Source of the DNA: an uncultured Gammaproteobacteria bacterium
GTDB lineage: Bacteria > Pseudomonadota > Gammaproteobacteria > UBA6429 > Thiohalophilaceae
NCBI GenBank assembly: GCA_913064945.1
Contig: CAJYAN010000005.1
Location: 1-64,000 of the forward strand
DNA length: 64,000 nucleotides
Direction: 5' to 3'
Shown: positions 8,098 to 18,009 of the stretch, one piece after another
Layout of the letters: each line of letters starts with the position of its first letter
Position numbering within the stretch: the stretch's first letter is position 1
Notes under the pieces: generated by a model
What the model saw: only the letters and a program-made list of their open reading frames with translations
Databases searched by the model: none
Told to the model about the DNA's origin: nothing
Made by a program: the position numbers and the translations under genes

Positions 8098-9921
8098 ATG
8101 ACCGATATCAGCAAGCTCCGTAACATTGCCATTATTGCCCACGTTGACCACGGCAAGACCACCCTGGTCGATGAACTGCTCAAGCAGTCCCAAACCCTGG
8201 ATTCCCGGGTCAAGCTGGAGGTGCGGGCGATGGACTCCAATGCGCTGGAAAAGGAGCGTGGCATTACGATTCTGGCCAAGAATACCGCTATTCGCTGGAA
8301 TGACTACCGCATCAATATCGTTGACACCCCTGGACACGCCGACTTTGGCGGTGAGGTGGAGCGAGTACTCTCCATGGTCGATTCCGTTTTACTGCTGGTG
8401 GATGCCGTCGATGGCCCAATGCCGCAGACGCGTTTTGTGACCCAGAAGGCGTTGGCCCGTGGTCTGCACCCGATTGTGGTGATTAACAAGATTGACCGTC
8501 CCAGCGCCCGTCCCAGCTGGGTCCTGGACCAGACCTTCGACCTGTTTGACCGCCTCGGCGCGACCGACGAACAGCTCGATTTCCCTGTCATTTACGCCTC
8601 CGGCCTGGGTGGTTACGCCGGCGCCGATGAAACGGTGCGTGAAGGAGATATGACCTACCTGCTACAGACCGTGGTCGATAAGGTGCACCCGCCGCAGGTC
8701 GAGCGGGAAGACCCCCTGCAGCTACAGGTGTCACAGCTGGACTACAACAGCTATGTTGGCGTCATCGGCATTGGCCGTATTGCCCGTGGTCGGGTCAAGA
8801 CCAATACCCAGGTGACGATTGTAGGCGCCGACGGCAAGCGCCGTAATGGTCGTATCTTACAGATTTTTGGTTTTCTCGGTCTGGAGCGTATCGAAGTGCC
8901 GGATGCCGCCGCCGGCGATATTATTGCCTTCACCGGTATTGAAGACCTGAATATTTCCGACACCCTCTGTGATCCGAACGCGGTTGAAGCCCTGGTGCCT
9001 TTATCGGTGGATGAGCCGACCGTGAGCATGACCTTCCAGGTCAACAACTCACCCTTCGCCGGTAACGACGGTAAGTTCGTCACGACCCGTCAGATTAAGG
9101 AACGCCTGGAACGTGAGCTGCTGCACAACGTGGCCCTGCGCGTCGAGGAAACCGAAGACCCGGACAAGTTTCGCGTCTCAGGCCGTGGTGAGCTGCACCT
9201 CTCAGTGTTGATCGAAAACATGCGCCGCGAAGGTTTTGAGCTGGGTGTGTCGCGTCCCGAGGTTATTATTCGTGAAGTCGACGGCGTCAGGCAGGAACCT
9301 TATGAGCAGGTGACCATTGATGTGGAAGAACAGCATCAGGGTAGTGTGATGGAAAAGATCGGCGAGCGCGGCGGCGACCTGAAAGATATGGTGCCGGATG
9401 GCAAGGGCCGTGTGCGTCTGGATTACATTATGCCGGCACGTGGGCTGATCGGTTTTCGTACCGAGTTTTTGACGGCGACCCAGGGTACCGGGCTTATTTA
9501 TAGTGTTTTTGACAGCTATGGTCCTATCAAGAAGGGTGATTATGGCAGCCGCAATAATGGCGTGTTGATCTCCAATGGCAAGGGCAAGGCCGTCGGCTTT
9601 TCGATTTTCAATTTGCAGGAACGTGGTCGTATGTTTGTCAGCCACGGCGACGAAGTCTATGAAGGTATGGTTATCGGCATTCACTCCCGTACCAATGACC
9701 TGGTCGTCAACCCGCTCAAGGGCAAACAGTTAACCAACGTTCGGGCCTCCGGTACCGACGAGGCGATTACCCTGACGCCACCGATTCGCCAGTCTCTGGA
9801 ACAGGCTCTGGAATTTATCGATGAAGACGAGCTGGTCGAGGTCACCCCCAACCATATCCGTATTCGTAAAAAACTGCTCATTGAACACGAACGCAAAAAG
9901 GCCTCCCGCGAGGCCAAATAA
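8098..9921 (+). CDS. bipA: Translational GTPase BipA/TypA
   Basis: A ribosome-associated GTPase of the EF-G family, involved in 50S assembly and in growth at low temperature or under stress. The 607 residues equal the usual length. It has the P-loop AHVDHGKTT (14-22), switch [15 protein letters not shown], and NKID for guanine recognition, followed by domain II, the two EF-G-like domains and the BipA-specific C-terminal domain ending in a basic tail. The frame is open upstream to 8074 but ATG 8098 gives the family N-terminus ([13 protein letters not shown]). It is monocistronic, with a likely terminator downstream. Confidence 0.98.
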   Translation: MTDISKLRNIAIIAHVDHGKTTLVDELLKQSQTLDSRVKLEVRAMDSNALEKERGITILAKNTAIRWNDYRINIVDTPGHADFGGEVERVLSMVDSVLLLVDAVDGPMPQTRFVTQKALARGLHPIVVINKIDRPSARPSWVLDQTFDLFDRLGATDEQLDFPVIYASGLGGYAGADETVREGDMTYLLQTVVDKVHPPQVEREDPLQLQVSQLDYNSYVGVIGIGRIARGRVKTNTQVTIVGADGKRRNGRILQIFGFLGLERIEVPDAAAGDIIAFTGIEDLNISDTLCDPNAVEALVPLSVDEPTVSMTFQVNNSPFAGNDGKFVTTRQIKERLERELLHNVALRVEETEDPDKFRVSGRGELHLSVLIENMRREGFELGVSRPEVIIREVDGVRQEPYEQVTIDVEEQHQGSVMEKIGERGGDLKDMVPDGKGRVRLDYIMPARGLIGFRTEFLTATQGTGLIYSVFDSYGPIKKGDYGSRNNGVLISNGKGKAVGFSIFNLQERGRMFVSHGDEVYEGMVIGIHSRTNDLVVNPLKGKQLTNVRASGTDEAITLTPPIRQSLEQALEFIDEDELVEVTPNHIRIRKKLLIEHERKKASREAK

Positions 9922-9967
9922 GGCCCCGTCACGGCGGGCGATGCCGTTGTCATAAAAGCGTCACCTC

Positions 9968-9993
9968 CCCGGAGTATTCTTGCTCCGGGTTTG
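9968..9993 (+). terminator. Probable terminator after bipA
   Basis: A 7-bp GC-rich stem CCCGGAG/CTCCGGG (9968-9974 with 9983-9989) is followed by a short T-rich stretch. The T-run is weak, so the call is moderate. Confidence 0.6.
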
Positions 9994-10054
9994 TCCCTCT
10001 ATGGATGTTGGGGCATTTTGATATGCATCCTGTCTGTCAAGAGGTGAGGTAACT

Positions 10055-11842
10055 ATGAGTATTGCCGTTTTAAAATGTCGTGCCGACGTGGAAGATTTAT
10101 ATCGTGAGTTAGACGTGGTGATACAGCATGGCCAGCTAAATGCCATGTTTCAACCCATCGTTGATATCCACGCGCAGAAAATTCTGGGCTATGAAGCCCT
10201 CATTCGCGGACCCTCGGATAGCCCCCTGCATAGTCCGATCACCCTGTTCGAGACGGGACATAGCCATGGCTGCCTAAGTGACCTGGACCTGTTGTGCCGC
10301 AAGGTCTCCATCAAGCGCTTCAATAACCTGGCACTACCCGGCAAGCTCTTTCTCAATACCTGTCCTTCTGTCCTGCTGGCACAGGATCATCCCAGCGGCG
10401 AGACCCTGACGACACTGCAAAAGCTGGGTATTAGCCCGGATGACATTGTCATTGAGCTGACCGAGCAGTTCCCGCTGGACGATTACAAGGTCATGCGTGA
10501 GGCGCTGTTCCATTACCGTGCCATGGGTTTCAAGATTGCGATTGATGACCTGGGTGCGGGTTATGCAGGACTGCGGATGTGGTCCGAGCTGCGCCCGGAT
10601 TACGTCAAGATTGATCGTCACTTTATTCAGAATATCAACGAGGATGCGGTCAAGAAAGAGTTTGTCCACTCCATTATCGATATTGCCCGTGGCCTGGAGT
10701 GTAAGGTCATCGCGGAAGGGATAGAGAACGAGCTCGAATACCAGACCATTTGCAGCCTCGGTATCAAATATGGGCAGGGTTATTATTTTGCCCGCCCCCA
10801 GATGCAGCCGGTACACCAGTTACCGACAACGCTGTTTACCTGTAACAAGTCGTATCGGCGTAGCGGGCGCGCGGTGCGTCTCTCGGAAACCGTTTCCAGC
10901 CTACGCCGTGATGTGCCCATGGTGACCATGAACACTTCGACCAGTCGGGTGGTCGAAATTTTCAAGGCCTCCCCGCACCTGTTATCGATTCCGGTGCTGG
11001 AGAAAAACAATGTCGCCAAAGGCATGGTACGTCGATATCGCCTGATGGACGTTTTCGCCAGTCAGTACGGCCGAGACCTCTACAGTAAAAAACCGATTTC
11101 TCAGTTGATGGATACAGCAGCTGTGATTGTCGAAGAGGCCATGAGTGTGGAACAGGTCAGTCAGCTGGTTACCGATTCGGTAAAAATGCGTATTGAAGAT
11201 GATTTTATTATTACCCGACAGGGCGAGTACGCGGGTGTTGGCAGCGTACTGGATTTACTGAAAAAAATTACCGACCTGCAGGTTCGCAACGCACGCTATG
11301 CCAATCCACTGACCATGTTACCGGGGAATGTACCCATCTATGAATTCATTGATGACCTGCTGGCACGGCAGGAAAGTTTTGCAGTGGCCTACTGCGACCT
11401 GGATCACTTCAAGCCCTATAACGATGTCTATGGTTATGGCCGTGGTGATCAGGTCTTGCAAAAAGTCGCGGAAATTCTTACCTCACATATTAATCCGGCC
11501 GTCGATTTTGTTGGTCATGTCGGCGGTGACGATTTTATTCTGGTCTTTGGCGGTGAACACTGGCAACAAAGTTGCGAGGACATGATCCTGCAGTTCGATA
11601 CAGCGATTCCCTCGTTTTATACGGCGGAAGACCGGGCACGTCAGGGTATTGTGGCATTTGATCGTCGCGGTGAGAGTGAGTTTTTCCCCATGCTGAGTCT
11701 GTCGATCGGACTGGTCATTCCTGATCTACAAGCCTGCCATTCACATCACGACGTCGCCGCGATGGCCAGTGAGGCCAAGCGCCAGGCCAAGGGCGTGACA
11801 GGCTCGGTCGTCTATGTCGACCGACGCAAGCTACCCGACTAA
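10055..11842 (+). CDS. EAL-CBS-GGDEF cyclic-di-GMP signalling protein
   Basis: A 595-residue cytoplasmic protein with an unusual order: EAL first (about 25-265), then two CBS repeats (about 285-400), then GGDEF (about 425-590). The EAL domain keeps its catalytic signatures: EAL at 47-49, ELTEQ, IDDLGAGY, KIDR, AEGIEN and QGYYFARP. It is therefore probably an active c-di-GMP phosphodiesterase. The cyclase motif reads GGDDF (490-494), a conservative change from GGDEF that leaves its activity uncertain, so it may be regulatory. The CBS pair probably binds a nucleotide. AGGTGAGG upstream is a clear ribosome site. No membrane segments. Confidence 0.93.
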   Translation: MSIAVLKCRADVEDLYRELDVVIQHGQLNAMFQPIVDIHAQKILGYEALIRGPSDSPLHSPITLFETGHSHGCLSDLDLLCRKVSIKRFNNLALPGKLFLNTCPSVLLAQDHPSGETLTTLQKLGISPDDIVIELTEQFPLDDYKVMREALFHYRAMGFKIAIDDLGAGYAGLRMWSELRPDYVKIDRHFIQNINEDAVKKEFVHSIIDIARGLECKVIAEGIENELEYQTICSLGIKYGQGYYFARPQMQPVHQLPTTLFTCNKSYRRSGRAVRLSETVSSLRRDVPMVTMNTSTSRVVEIFKASPHLLSIPVLEKNNVAKGMVRRYRLMDVFASQYGRDLYSKKPISQLMDTAAVIVEEAMSVEQVSQLVTDSVKMRIEDDFIITRQGEYAGVGSVLDLLKKITDLQVRNARYANPLTMLPGNVPIYEFIDDLLARQESFAVAYCDLDHFKPYNDVYGYGRGDQVLQKVAEILTSHINPAVDFVGHVGGDDFILVFGGEHWQQSCEDMILQFDTAIPSFYTAEDRARQGIVAFDRRGESEFFPMLSLSIGLVIPDLQACHSHHDVAAMASEAKRQAKGVTGSVVYVDRRKLPD

Positions 11843-11853
11843 TCTCCTCGAAA

Positions 11854-11913
11854 GCAGGCGAACCACACGGCAGTGATTGCGGTGCCTCCGTGATACGGGT
11901 AAGGTGTGCCTGC
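11854..11913 (+). other. Long-range inverted repeat between the EAL protein and the membrane protein
   Basis: GCAGGC at 11854-11859 is complementary to GCCTGC at 11908-11913, with CACAC/GTGTG nested inside. This gives a two-part stem in the 110-base gap. No T-run follows, so it may be an mRNA processing or stability element rather than a terminator. Confidence 0.35.
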
Positions 11914-11952
11914 TAAGGCAAGCACCAAGACAACCCTGGAGGAGGCATTACC

Positions 11953-12507
11953 ATGATCGGCAAAAAAAATATCGTTTTTGGTTTTCTGTATCTAGTCCTG
12001 ACGGCGTCACTGGGTCCCTACATGATCGTTAAGCTATTCCCCGATGTTGGTAAGGCGGCGGCCGTTAAACAGGTTGCAGTAGGTCGTCTGCAGGCATTAC
12101 AGCAAAATAATTTTGAAGAAGAGCTGGAGCCATTAAAGGCTGGACAGATTGCCCGAGCCAATACGGCGGGCATTCTCGCGCTAAACAAGGTCTATAACGC
12201 GGAACAGCCGATTGATGACGTTAAGGGTGGCCCGCATGCCCATGGCAACCTCGAGGCGTTGTTGAACATCGCGGCGGGGCTGGTATTGTGTTTTATCGCC
12301 GTCGCGACGGTCTTCAAACAGATCATTAGCTGGCTGTTTATTGCCGGCGCCATTTTTCATTCGGGCATGCTGTACTTGCGCATGTTTGGCTTTGAATGGG
12401 CAGGTACCCTGTTGCAAATCGGCCCGTTTCTGGTCCTGCTGGCGCTGCTGCTGATGGGTATTGCTGCGCTGATGGGTTTTCGTGGCGAGATCGTCAAAGA
12501 CCACTAG
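11953..12507 (+). CDS. Four-helix membrane protein, unknown function
   Basis: A 184-residue inner-membrane protein. One helix lies near the N-terminus (about 7-27) and three more at about 103-122, 125-145 and 153-175. Between the first and second helix is a polar loop of about 75 residues ending in GGPHAHGNLE, whose two histidines could bind metal. A strong GGAGGAGG ribosome site precedes the ATG. The next gene, pip, starts 2 bases after its stop, so they are co-transcribed. I do not recognise the family. Confidence 0.8.
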   Translation: MIGKKNIVFGFLYLVLTASLGPYMIVKLFPDVGKAAAVKQVAVGRLQALQQNNFEEELEPLKAGQIARANTAGILALNKVYNAEQPIDDVKGGPHAHGNLEALLNIAAGLVLCFIAVATVFKQIISWLFIAGAIFHSGMLYLRMFGFEWAGTLLQIGPFLVLLALLLMGIAALMGFRGEIVKDH

Positions 12508-12509
12508 CG

Positions 12510-13460
12510 ATGCACAGTCTCTATCCGGCCATCAAGCCTTATGTCACGCACAGTATCAAGGTAGGCCTGCCGCATACCCTCCATGTTGAGGAGTGCGGTG
12601 ATCCCAAAGGTATACCGGTGCTGTTCGTGCATGGTGGTCCGGGCTCAGGCTGTGAGTCCTATCACCGGCAGTTTTTTAACCCGGAAAAATATCGGATTAT
12701 TCTTTTTGATCAACGCGGTTGCGGCCGTTCTACACCGCATGCCTGCCTGGAGGGAAACACTACCCAGGCACTGGTAAGTGACATGGAGGTCATCCGTGAA
12801 AAACTGGGTATCGATAAATGGGTACTGTTTGGTGGCAGCTGGGGTTCAACCTTGTCGCTCGTCTATGCGGAGACACATCCTGAGCGTGTCCATGCGCTTA
12901 TCCTGCGCGGTATCTTTCTGTGTCGACAGCGGGAGATCGACTGGTTCTATCAGGAAGGGGCGAGTCGTATTTTTCCCGATCTCTGGCAGGACTTTCTCGA
13001 ACCGATAGCTCCCGCTAAGCGTGCCAGCCTGGTCAATGCCTATTATGAATTGTTGACGGGTGATAACGAAATCAAGCGCATGTCAGCGGCCAAGGCCTGG
13101 TCGATCTGGGAAGGGCGTACCGCGACGCTGAAGGGCCGCAAGAGTGTGGTCAATCATTTTGCCGATCCCTATACCGCGTTATCGTTGGCGCGCATCGAGT
13201 GTCACTATTTCATCAATAAGAGTTTTTTGTCCGAAAATCAGATCTTAAATGACGTGGAAAAACTCCATGGTATCCCCGGTGTCATTGTACAGGGGCGCTA
13301 TGATGTTATTTGTCCCATGGAAAGCGCCTGGGCATTGCACCAGGCCTGGGCGGATTCGACGTTGGCCGTCGTTGGAGATGCCGGGCACTCCGCCAGCGAA
13401 CCAGGCATTGTCAACGCCCTGATTCGTGCTACCGATGAGACCGCTGCACGTCTGTCATGA
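12510..13460 (+). CDS. pip: Proline iminopeptidase
   Basis: An alpha/beta-hydrolase peptidase (S33) that removes N-terminal proline from peptides in the cytoplasm. 316 residues, as usual. Signatures are the oxyanion segment [21 protein letters not shown] and the nucleophile in [10 protein letters not shown]. Near the C-terminus, GRYDVICP supplies the acid and GDAGHSA the histidine. The frame is open to 12396 but that part overlaps the upstream gene. ATG 12510, two bases after the previous stop, gives the family start. It overlaps dtd by ATGA. Confidence 0.95.
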   Translation: MHSLYPAIKPYVTHSIKVGLPHTLHVEECGDPKGIPVLFVHGGPGSGCESYHRQFFNPEKYRIILFDQRGCGRSTPHACLEGNTTQALVSDMEVIREKLGIDKWVLFGGSWGSTLSLVYAETHPERVHALILRGIFLCRQREIDWFYQEGASRIFPDLWQDFLEPIAPAKRASLVNAYYELLTGDNEIKRMSAAKAWSIWEGRTATLKGRKSVVNHFADPYTALSLARIECHYFINKSFLSENQILNDVEKLHGIPGVIVQGRYDVICPMESAWALHQAWADSTLAVVGDAGHSASEPGIVNALIRATDETAARLS

Positions 13461-13894
13461 TCGGTTTGTTGCAGCGAGTTAGTCATGCCAGTGTCAGTGT
13501 CGAAAACAGACTGATCGGCGAGATTGGTCGCGGTCTACTGGTTCTGGTAGGCGTGGAGCAGGGCGATGACGAGGCCAGGGCCAGACGTCTGCTGGAGCGT
13601 TTATGGTCCTATCGCGTCTTTGCCGATGCTAGTGATAAAATGAATCTGAGTGTCTCAGATATTGATGGTGCGATGTTGCTGGTACCGCAGTTTACCCTGG
13701 CAGCAGATACCAATAAGGGCACACGCCCCAGTTTTACCTCGGCTGCGACGCCACAAGAGGCAAAACGTTTATTTGATTATTTATTGCAACAGGCAAAACA
13801 ATCGCCGATGACAATTCAAAGCGGTCAATTTGGCGCGGATATGCAAGTCTCGCTGCTGAATGATGGTCCGGTAACTTTTTGGTTAAAGACATGA
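13457..13894 (+). CDS. dtd: D-aminoacyl-tRNA deacylase
   Basis: Hydrolyses D-aminoacyl-tRNAs and Gly-tRNA(Ala), preventing D-amino acid use in translation. The 145 residues match the family. The two catalytic-site motifs are present: PQFTLAADT (equivalent of SQFTL) and the Gly-cisPro motif in NDGPVTFW near the C-terminus. It begins inside the last codon of pip (ATGA) and its stop overlaps the next gene's ATG, so the three genes form one translationally coupled run. Confidence 0.96.
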   Translation: MIGLLQRVSHASVSVENRLIGEIGRGLLVLVGVEQGDDEARARRLLERLWSYRVFADASDKMNLSVSDIDGAMLLVPQFTLAADTNKGTRPSFTSAATPQEAKRLFDYLLQQAKQSPMTIQSGQFGADMQVSLLNDGPVTFWLKT

Positions 13895-14553
13895 ACGTAT
13901 TCAAAACTATTTTTCTACTGAGCATGCTCCTCGTATTGTCGGCCTGTAATGACAGCGCCACGCAGAGTGATATGTACCCCTGGCAAGCCAAAGCCGTAGC
14001 GAACGGTAATAGTAGAGTCTTTGGAATGGAGCTGGGTAAGGCGACCTTTGAAGATGCTGAAGATGTCTTGGGTCGGCTCTATGACGCCGCCGTGTTTGAA
14101 AATCCCGACGGCAGTCTGTCCCTGGAAGTGTATTACAAAGAAGTGACCCTGGCGGGCCTGACTGCCAGGTTTGTATTTACACTCCAGGCCAGTGAGGCAA
14201 TTAAGCGACACCTAAAAGGGCGGCCATTAAAAAAGGAAACTCTGCCGAGTGGAGTAATCAAGTACAGCGTCGCCAGGAATGACGATGATGTATTACTGCC
14301 GTTAGAGATTACGGCGATAACTTATATGCCAATTACGAATCTTGATGATGATATTGTGAGTCGGCGTTTTGGTAAACCGGCTGAAAAGATTCGGACCCAC
14401 AAGAGTGCCGAGCACTGGTTGTATCCCGACAAGGGACTGGATGTCATTATTAATTCCGAAGGTAAAGATGTGCTGGAGTTCGTGCCGCCGAGAGAGTTTG
14501 ATAAGCTGGTGGAGCCTTTAAAGAAGAAGCCGCCCGTCAGGCAAAAACAGTGA
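13891..14553 (+). CDS. Putative lipoprotein, unknown function
   Basis: A 220-residue protein with a lipoprotein signal: MNVFKTIF, a hydrophobic stretch, and a lipobox LSAC with Cys19. The mature region is mixed alpha/beta with no domain I recognise. It includes a stretch on a RRFGKPAEK pattern followed by [13 protein letters not shown], which resembles small periplasmic domains where a calculated structural parameter recurs, but this is only an impression. It overlaps the dtd stop (ATGA). The tail is Lys/Pro-rich. Confidence 0.8.
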   Translation: MNVFKTIFLLSMLLVLSACNDSATQSDMYPWQAKAVANGNSRVFGMELGKATFEDAEDVLGRLYDAAVFENPDGSLSLEVYYKEVTLAGLTARFVFTLQASEAIKRHLKGRPLKKETLPSGVIKYSVARNDDDVLLPLEITAITYMPITNLDDDIVSRRFGKPAEKIRTHKSAEHWLYPDKGLDVIINSEGKDVLEFVPPREFDKLVEPLKKKPPVRQKQ

Positions 14554-14668
14554 TGGCCTATTCCTCGGTGCGAACCGATGGCATAGCCCGCTAATCCAGT
14601 TGACCGATTTCAGGCGACAGTGAGCGCTATTCGTCGGATGTTTCTCGGGCCAGGCACCATTCTTTACA

Positions 14669-15790
14669 TCAGGCGCTCTGTTCATCCAGTCTCAACAACG
14701 ACTCGGCGCAGACGACACGATTGCGCCCCTGGTGTTTGGCCTGATACAGGGCCTGGTCGGCGGCCTTGACCAGCTGCGCGCCGGTAATTTCAGGGTTGAG
14801 CTGGTAATGACTATCCAGTGTGGCGCAGCCGATGGAAATGGTGATGTTTAGTTTGATCTTCCCTGCCATGGCAAATGCCTCGGCACAGATTTGCTGCCGG
14901 ATACGTTCGGCGATCTCAACGGCAGACTCCTGAGTTGTATTCACCAGCAAGGCAGAAAATTCTTCTCCCCCCAGTCGCGCCATGACGTCGCTGATGCGCA
15001 TGAACTTTTTGATTTGCCGTGAGACATGTCGTAAGACGGTATCGCCGGTGGCATGACCGTGTTCGTCGTTGATGTGCTTAAAATGATCAAGGTCAAAATA
15101 CAGACACGATAAAGGCTGCTGCAGTCGTGTAGCGCGATCACACTCTTCTTTCAGGCGTTGTTCAAAGTAGCGGCGATTGTGGACGCCGGTGAGTGAGTCG
15201 AGAATACCGAGCAGTTTGAGGCGTTCATTATTCAGGGAATTTTCCAGACAAATGGCCAGTACGGCGGTCAGGCTACTGAGGAAATCCGTGGCCGAACCGG
15301 CAACAAACCGAGAGGCATCGTGACTGCCGAGGCTTAAGGCACCGATGAGCGTTTGTTGGCGGATCAGTGGAAAAATCGCAATGCTGGCATATTTGCTGGT
15401 GTGTTGAGGGAAAAACAGCAGATTACAGGTGTTATCGCAGCTACCAAGTTTAGGCGACAGGTTATCCGGAAAGGCCTGTTGCAGTGCCTGGATATTCTCG
15501 ACGAATAGCAGGTTAGGATGCTCATGGCGGTCCCATTCCAGGGTATTTAAGATACGGCGAATCTCATAATGTTCATCTGCCAGGAGCAGGCTAACGGCAT
15601 CGTGGTCAAACTCGCGGCGATAGGCATAGAGAATATTTTCCAGCACATCGGGCAGCGACGTTGCCTGCATCAGGCGTAACTGCAGATCCTGGAAGCGTTG
15701 CAGCTTGGACTGATTCTCGTTGGCCTGAGTGACAAAGGCGCGTAGACGTTTGCGCAGGTCAGCATTTTCCCTGCTGATGCTATCATTCAT
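14669..15790 (-). CDS. DUF484/GAF-like sensor - GGDEF diguanylate cyclase
   Basis: A 373-residue cytoplasmic enzyme. It has an N-terminal coiled coil (about 1-40), a DUF484/GAF-type sensory domain (about 40-185), and a GGDEF domain (about 195-365) making c-di-GMP. The active-site motif is GGEEF (274-278). An RxxD inhibitory site (RISD, 265-268) lies at the canonical five-residue distance, so product inhibition is expected. Its ATG overlaps the stop of the upstream RpfC-like kinase by 4 bases, which points to translational coupling and a shared pathway. Confidence 0.95.
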   Translation of the reverse strand: MNDSISRENADLRKRLRAFVTQANENQSKLQRFQDLQLRLMQATSLPDVLENILYAYRREFDHDAVSLLLADEHYEIRRILNTLEWDRHEHPNLLFVENIQALQQAFPDNLSPKLGSCDNTCNLLFFPQHTSKYASIAIFPLIRQQTLIGALSLGSHDASRFVAGSATDFLSSLTAVLAICLENSLNNERLKLLGILDSLTGVHNRRYFEQRLKEECDRATRLQQPLSCLYFDLDHFKHINDEHGHATGDTVLRHVSRQIKKFMRISDVMARLGGEEFSALLVNTTQESAVEIAERIRQQICAEAFAMAGKIKLNITISIGCATLDSHYQLNPEITGAQLVKAADQALYQAKHQGRNRVVCAESLLRLDEQSA

Positions 15791-17472
15791 GGGCTTAGTT
15801 CCAGTGCATCCAGCTGATGCCTTTGTGCCAGTATCTGGTTGAGCTTTTCGGGGGTCACCGGCTTACTGAGAAAGGCATCCATCCCTGCCGTTAAACAGTT
15901 GTGACGATCGGTCTCGGTCGCATTGGCCGTCAGGGCCACAATAGGCAGGTGCTGCTCCTGGGGCTCCTGTTCGCGCCACAGTCTGGTCGTCGTCAGGCCA
16001 TCCTGCTTGGGCATACGCATATCCATCAGCACGAGGTCGTAGCGGTGGCGCTGCATTTGTTGCAAGGTAGCTTCACCATCGGTGACATGGTCAGAGGTGT
16101 GTCCTGCCTGCGCCAGAAACGTGGTAATGACTTTGGCATTAATGGCATTGTCCTCGGCCACCAGGACGTGCAGTGCGGCTGGCGAAGACGAAGAAGTTTG
16201 TATTGTCGTCATCAATGTTTCAGCGATCTGCGCCTGTGTGGGTAAGGTGAGCTCAAACCAGACGGTACTGCCCTGGTTGGGGACACTGCGAATTCCAATA
16301 CTACCACCCATGAGTTCGACCAGGTTGCGGGTGATGGTGGTGCCCAGACCCGTCCCCATATGACGGTGTTGCTCGGCATTACTTTGATAAAAAGGCTCAA
16401 AAATGCGGTCGGCCTGCTGTTCTGTCATCCCACAGCCGGTGTCGATAATCTCGAAGCGAATCAGCAGGGGCTGACTGGCGGCAGGGGATTTGATATAGAC
16501 GCGACAGGTAATTGACCCCTGTTCGGTAAATTTAAGTGCATTACTGATTAGATTCAGCAGTATTTGGCGGATATGTTTTTCATCACCGACCAGGGTCTCG
16601 GGTATGGCCGGTGAAATCTCGGCAGTAAGCGTAATACCTTTGTCCCGCGCCCCGGGCTGGTAGAGATTAATCGCGCTGCTAATCAGTCTTTTCAGGTCAA
16701 AGGCAGAATGGGCCAGGTGATATTTGCCCGCCTCGATCTTGGAGAGGTCCAGAATATCGTCAATGAGTGCGTGCATGGCAGTCGAGGCATCCTTCAGGCC
16801 ATCGACGTAATCGCGTTGCGTTGTGTTGAGTGGCGTTTTGTCCAGCAGTGTCGTCAGGCCAATAATGCCATTCATCGGGGTACGAATCTCGTGACTCATG
16901 GCGGCGAGAAAATTACTCTTGGCGGTATTGGCGCTATCCGCATGCTGTCGAGCCTTTTTCAGGCTGCGTATCATACTGTCCAGATAGGGCGGAATAATGA
17001 TCAGAAAGAACAGATAGGCTCCGGCGCGGAGCGGGTAGATTGACCAGGTACCAAAATAATGTAACACGATTATAAAGCCCAGCAGGCTGGCCCCGGTAGC
17101 GGCATACAACTGGCTGCTGCCATAGCGCACACCGTAGCTGATATAGGCCCAGTGATAGAACATATAATAGGGGCTGAAGGGACCATCGCTGGTCATGATC
17201 ATGGCATAACTAATGGTGCCAAAGTCCAGCGGGATCGTGAGATAGGAACGCAGTAGGCAGTGGCGCCATTTGATGATAGTAAATAAAATAATGAGCGAGC
17301 CGGTCAGAAAGATCGAAGAAAAGACCAGATAATCGGCGTATTTTGCCTCATAGATGTTATTCAGCATGGCATAGCCGATATACAGCGAGACCACGATCCA
17401 GGTAAACAGGCGAATCAGGGCCTGCCCGAATTCAGGATGGTGCAAGAGTGGCTGTGAGGCTTGTTGTGTCAT
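15787..17472 (-). CDS. RpfC-like hybrid sensor histidine kinase
   Basis: A 561-residue membrane kinase. The N-terminal third has about five helices (23-170) whose loops read DFGTISYAMI, GVRYGSS and PPYLDSMIRSL, closely like the DSF sensor RpfC. Then come HisKA with His194 in SHEIRTPMNG, HATPase_c (NLISNALKFT, DTGCGM, GTGLGTT), and a receiver (about 433-555) with AEDN, Asp484 in LMDMRMP and Lys537. RpfC's C-terminal Hpt domain is absent, and no rpfF or rpfG is in the window. It is coupled to the downstream diguanylate cyclase. The ligand is unknown. Confidence 0.93.
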   Translation of the reverse strand: MTQQASQPLLHHPEFGQALIRLFTWIVVSLYIGYAMLNNIYEAKYADYLVFSSIFLTGSLIILFTIIKWRHCLLRSYLTIPLDFGTISYAMIMTSDGPFSPYYMFYHWAYISYGVRYGSSQLYAATGASLLGFIIVLHYFGTWSIYPLRAGAYLFFLIIIPPYLDSMIRSLKKARQHADSANTAKSNFLAAMSHEIRTPMNGIIGLTTLLDKTPLNTTQRDYVDGLKDASTAMHALIDDILDLSKIEAGKYHLAHSAFDLKRLISSAINLYQPGARDKGITLTAEISPAIPETLVGDEKHIRQILLNLISNALKFTEQGSITCRVYIKSPAASQPLLIRFEIIDTGCGMTEQQADRIFEPFYQSNAEQHRHMGTGLGTTITRNLVELMGGSIGIRSVPNQGSTVWFELTLPTQAQIAETLMTTIQTSSSSPAALHVLVAEDNAINAKVITTFLAQAGHTSDHVTDGEATLQQMQRHRYDLVLMDMRMPKQDGLTTTRLWREQEPQEQHLPIVALTANATETDRHNCLTAGMDAFLSKPVTPEKLNQILAQRHQLDALELSP

Positions 17473-17556
17473 TCTGAACGCTATGTTGAATCGACGCCTG
17501 CTTTCTTCGTTATTTTGATATACTAGCGTATTCTATTATATGCACGTGGTGAGTTA

Positions 17557-17970
17557 ATGTCTGCCCAAGATACGTATATCCCGATTCAGGTCGGAAATAC
17601 TGACAACAAATGCGATTTGTGCACACGCACCATTTGTTGCACCTACTTTACTCAGTCGCTGGATACGCCCCGCACCAAAGATGATTTTGACCATATGTTA
17701 TGGCAAATGACCCATCGGAATACCCAGATCTATAAAGATGAAGATGGCTGGTTTCTGCTGGTCAATAACGCCTGCCAGTTTCTGGGACAGGATGGGCGCT
17801 GTACCAACTATGAAAATCGGCCACAGCTCTGTCGTGACTATAAGAATGACTACTGTGAATATGACGCCCCAGCGGAAGACGGTTTTGAGCTGTTTTTTGA
17901 AAACTATGAAGCCTTGCTGAAATATTGCCGCAAACGATTTAAGAGCTGGGATAAGCGGTTTACGGAATAA
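17557..17970 (+). CDS. YkgJ-family cysteine-cluster protein
   Basis: A 137-residue cytoplasmic protein with the metal-chelating cysteine pattern of the YkgJ (CxxCxxxxCC) family. CDLC followed by TICC is near residue 20-30, then NACQFL, GRCTNY, QLCRDY and DYCEY further on. The family is thought to bind zinc or iron, but no reaction is established. It is transcribed divergently from the RpfC-like kinase. A CTAG-rich inverted repeat lies just after the stop. Confidence 0.85.
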   Translation: MSAQDTYIPIQVGNTDNKCDLCTRTICCTYFTQSLDTPRTKDDFDHMLWQMTHRNTQIYKDEDGWFLLVNNACQFLGQDGRCTNYENRPQLCRDYKNDYCEYDAPAEDGFELFFENYEALLKYCRKRFKSWDKRFTE

Positions 17971-17974
17971 GGAA

Positions 17975-18002
17975 CTAGCGGCTAGGGCCTGGGCCCTAGT
18001 GC
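17975..18002 (+). repeat. CTAG heptamer array A
   Basis: CTAG occurs at 17975, 17982 and 17996, on an exact 7-base pitch with one degenerate unit (CTGG at 17989). The last part is also an inverted repeat, CTAGGGCC (17982-17989) with GGCCCTAG (17992-17999), which could end both convergent transcripts. It has the same unit length and phase as arrays B and C. Confidence 0.6.
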
Positions 18003-18009
18003 CTTTGTT

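Noticed and set aside
9202-9684. Long antisense frames inside bipA and other core genes
   Set aside because: They lie wholly inside well-supported genes and have no domain or ribosome site; they are shadows.
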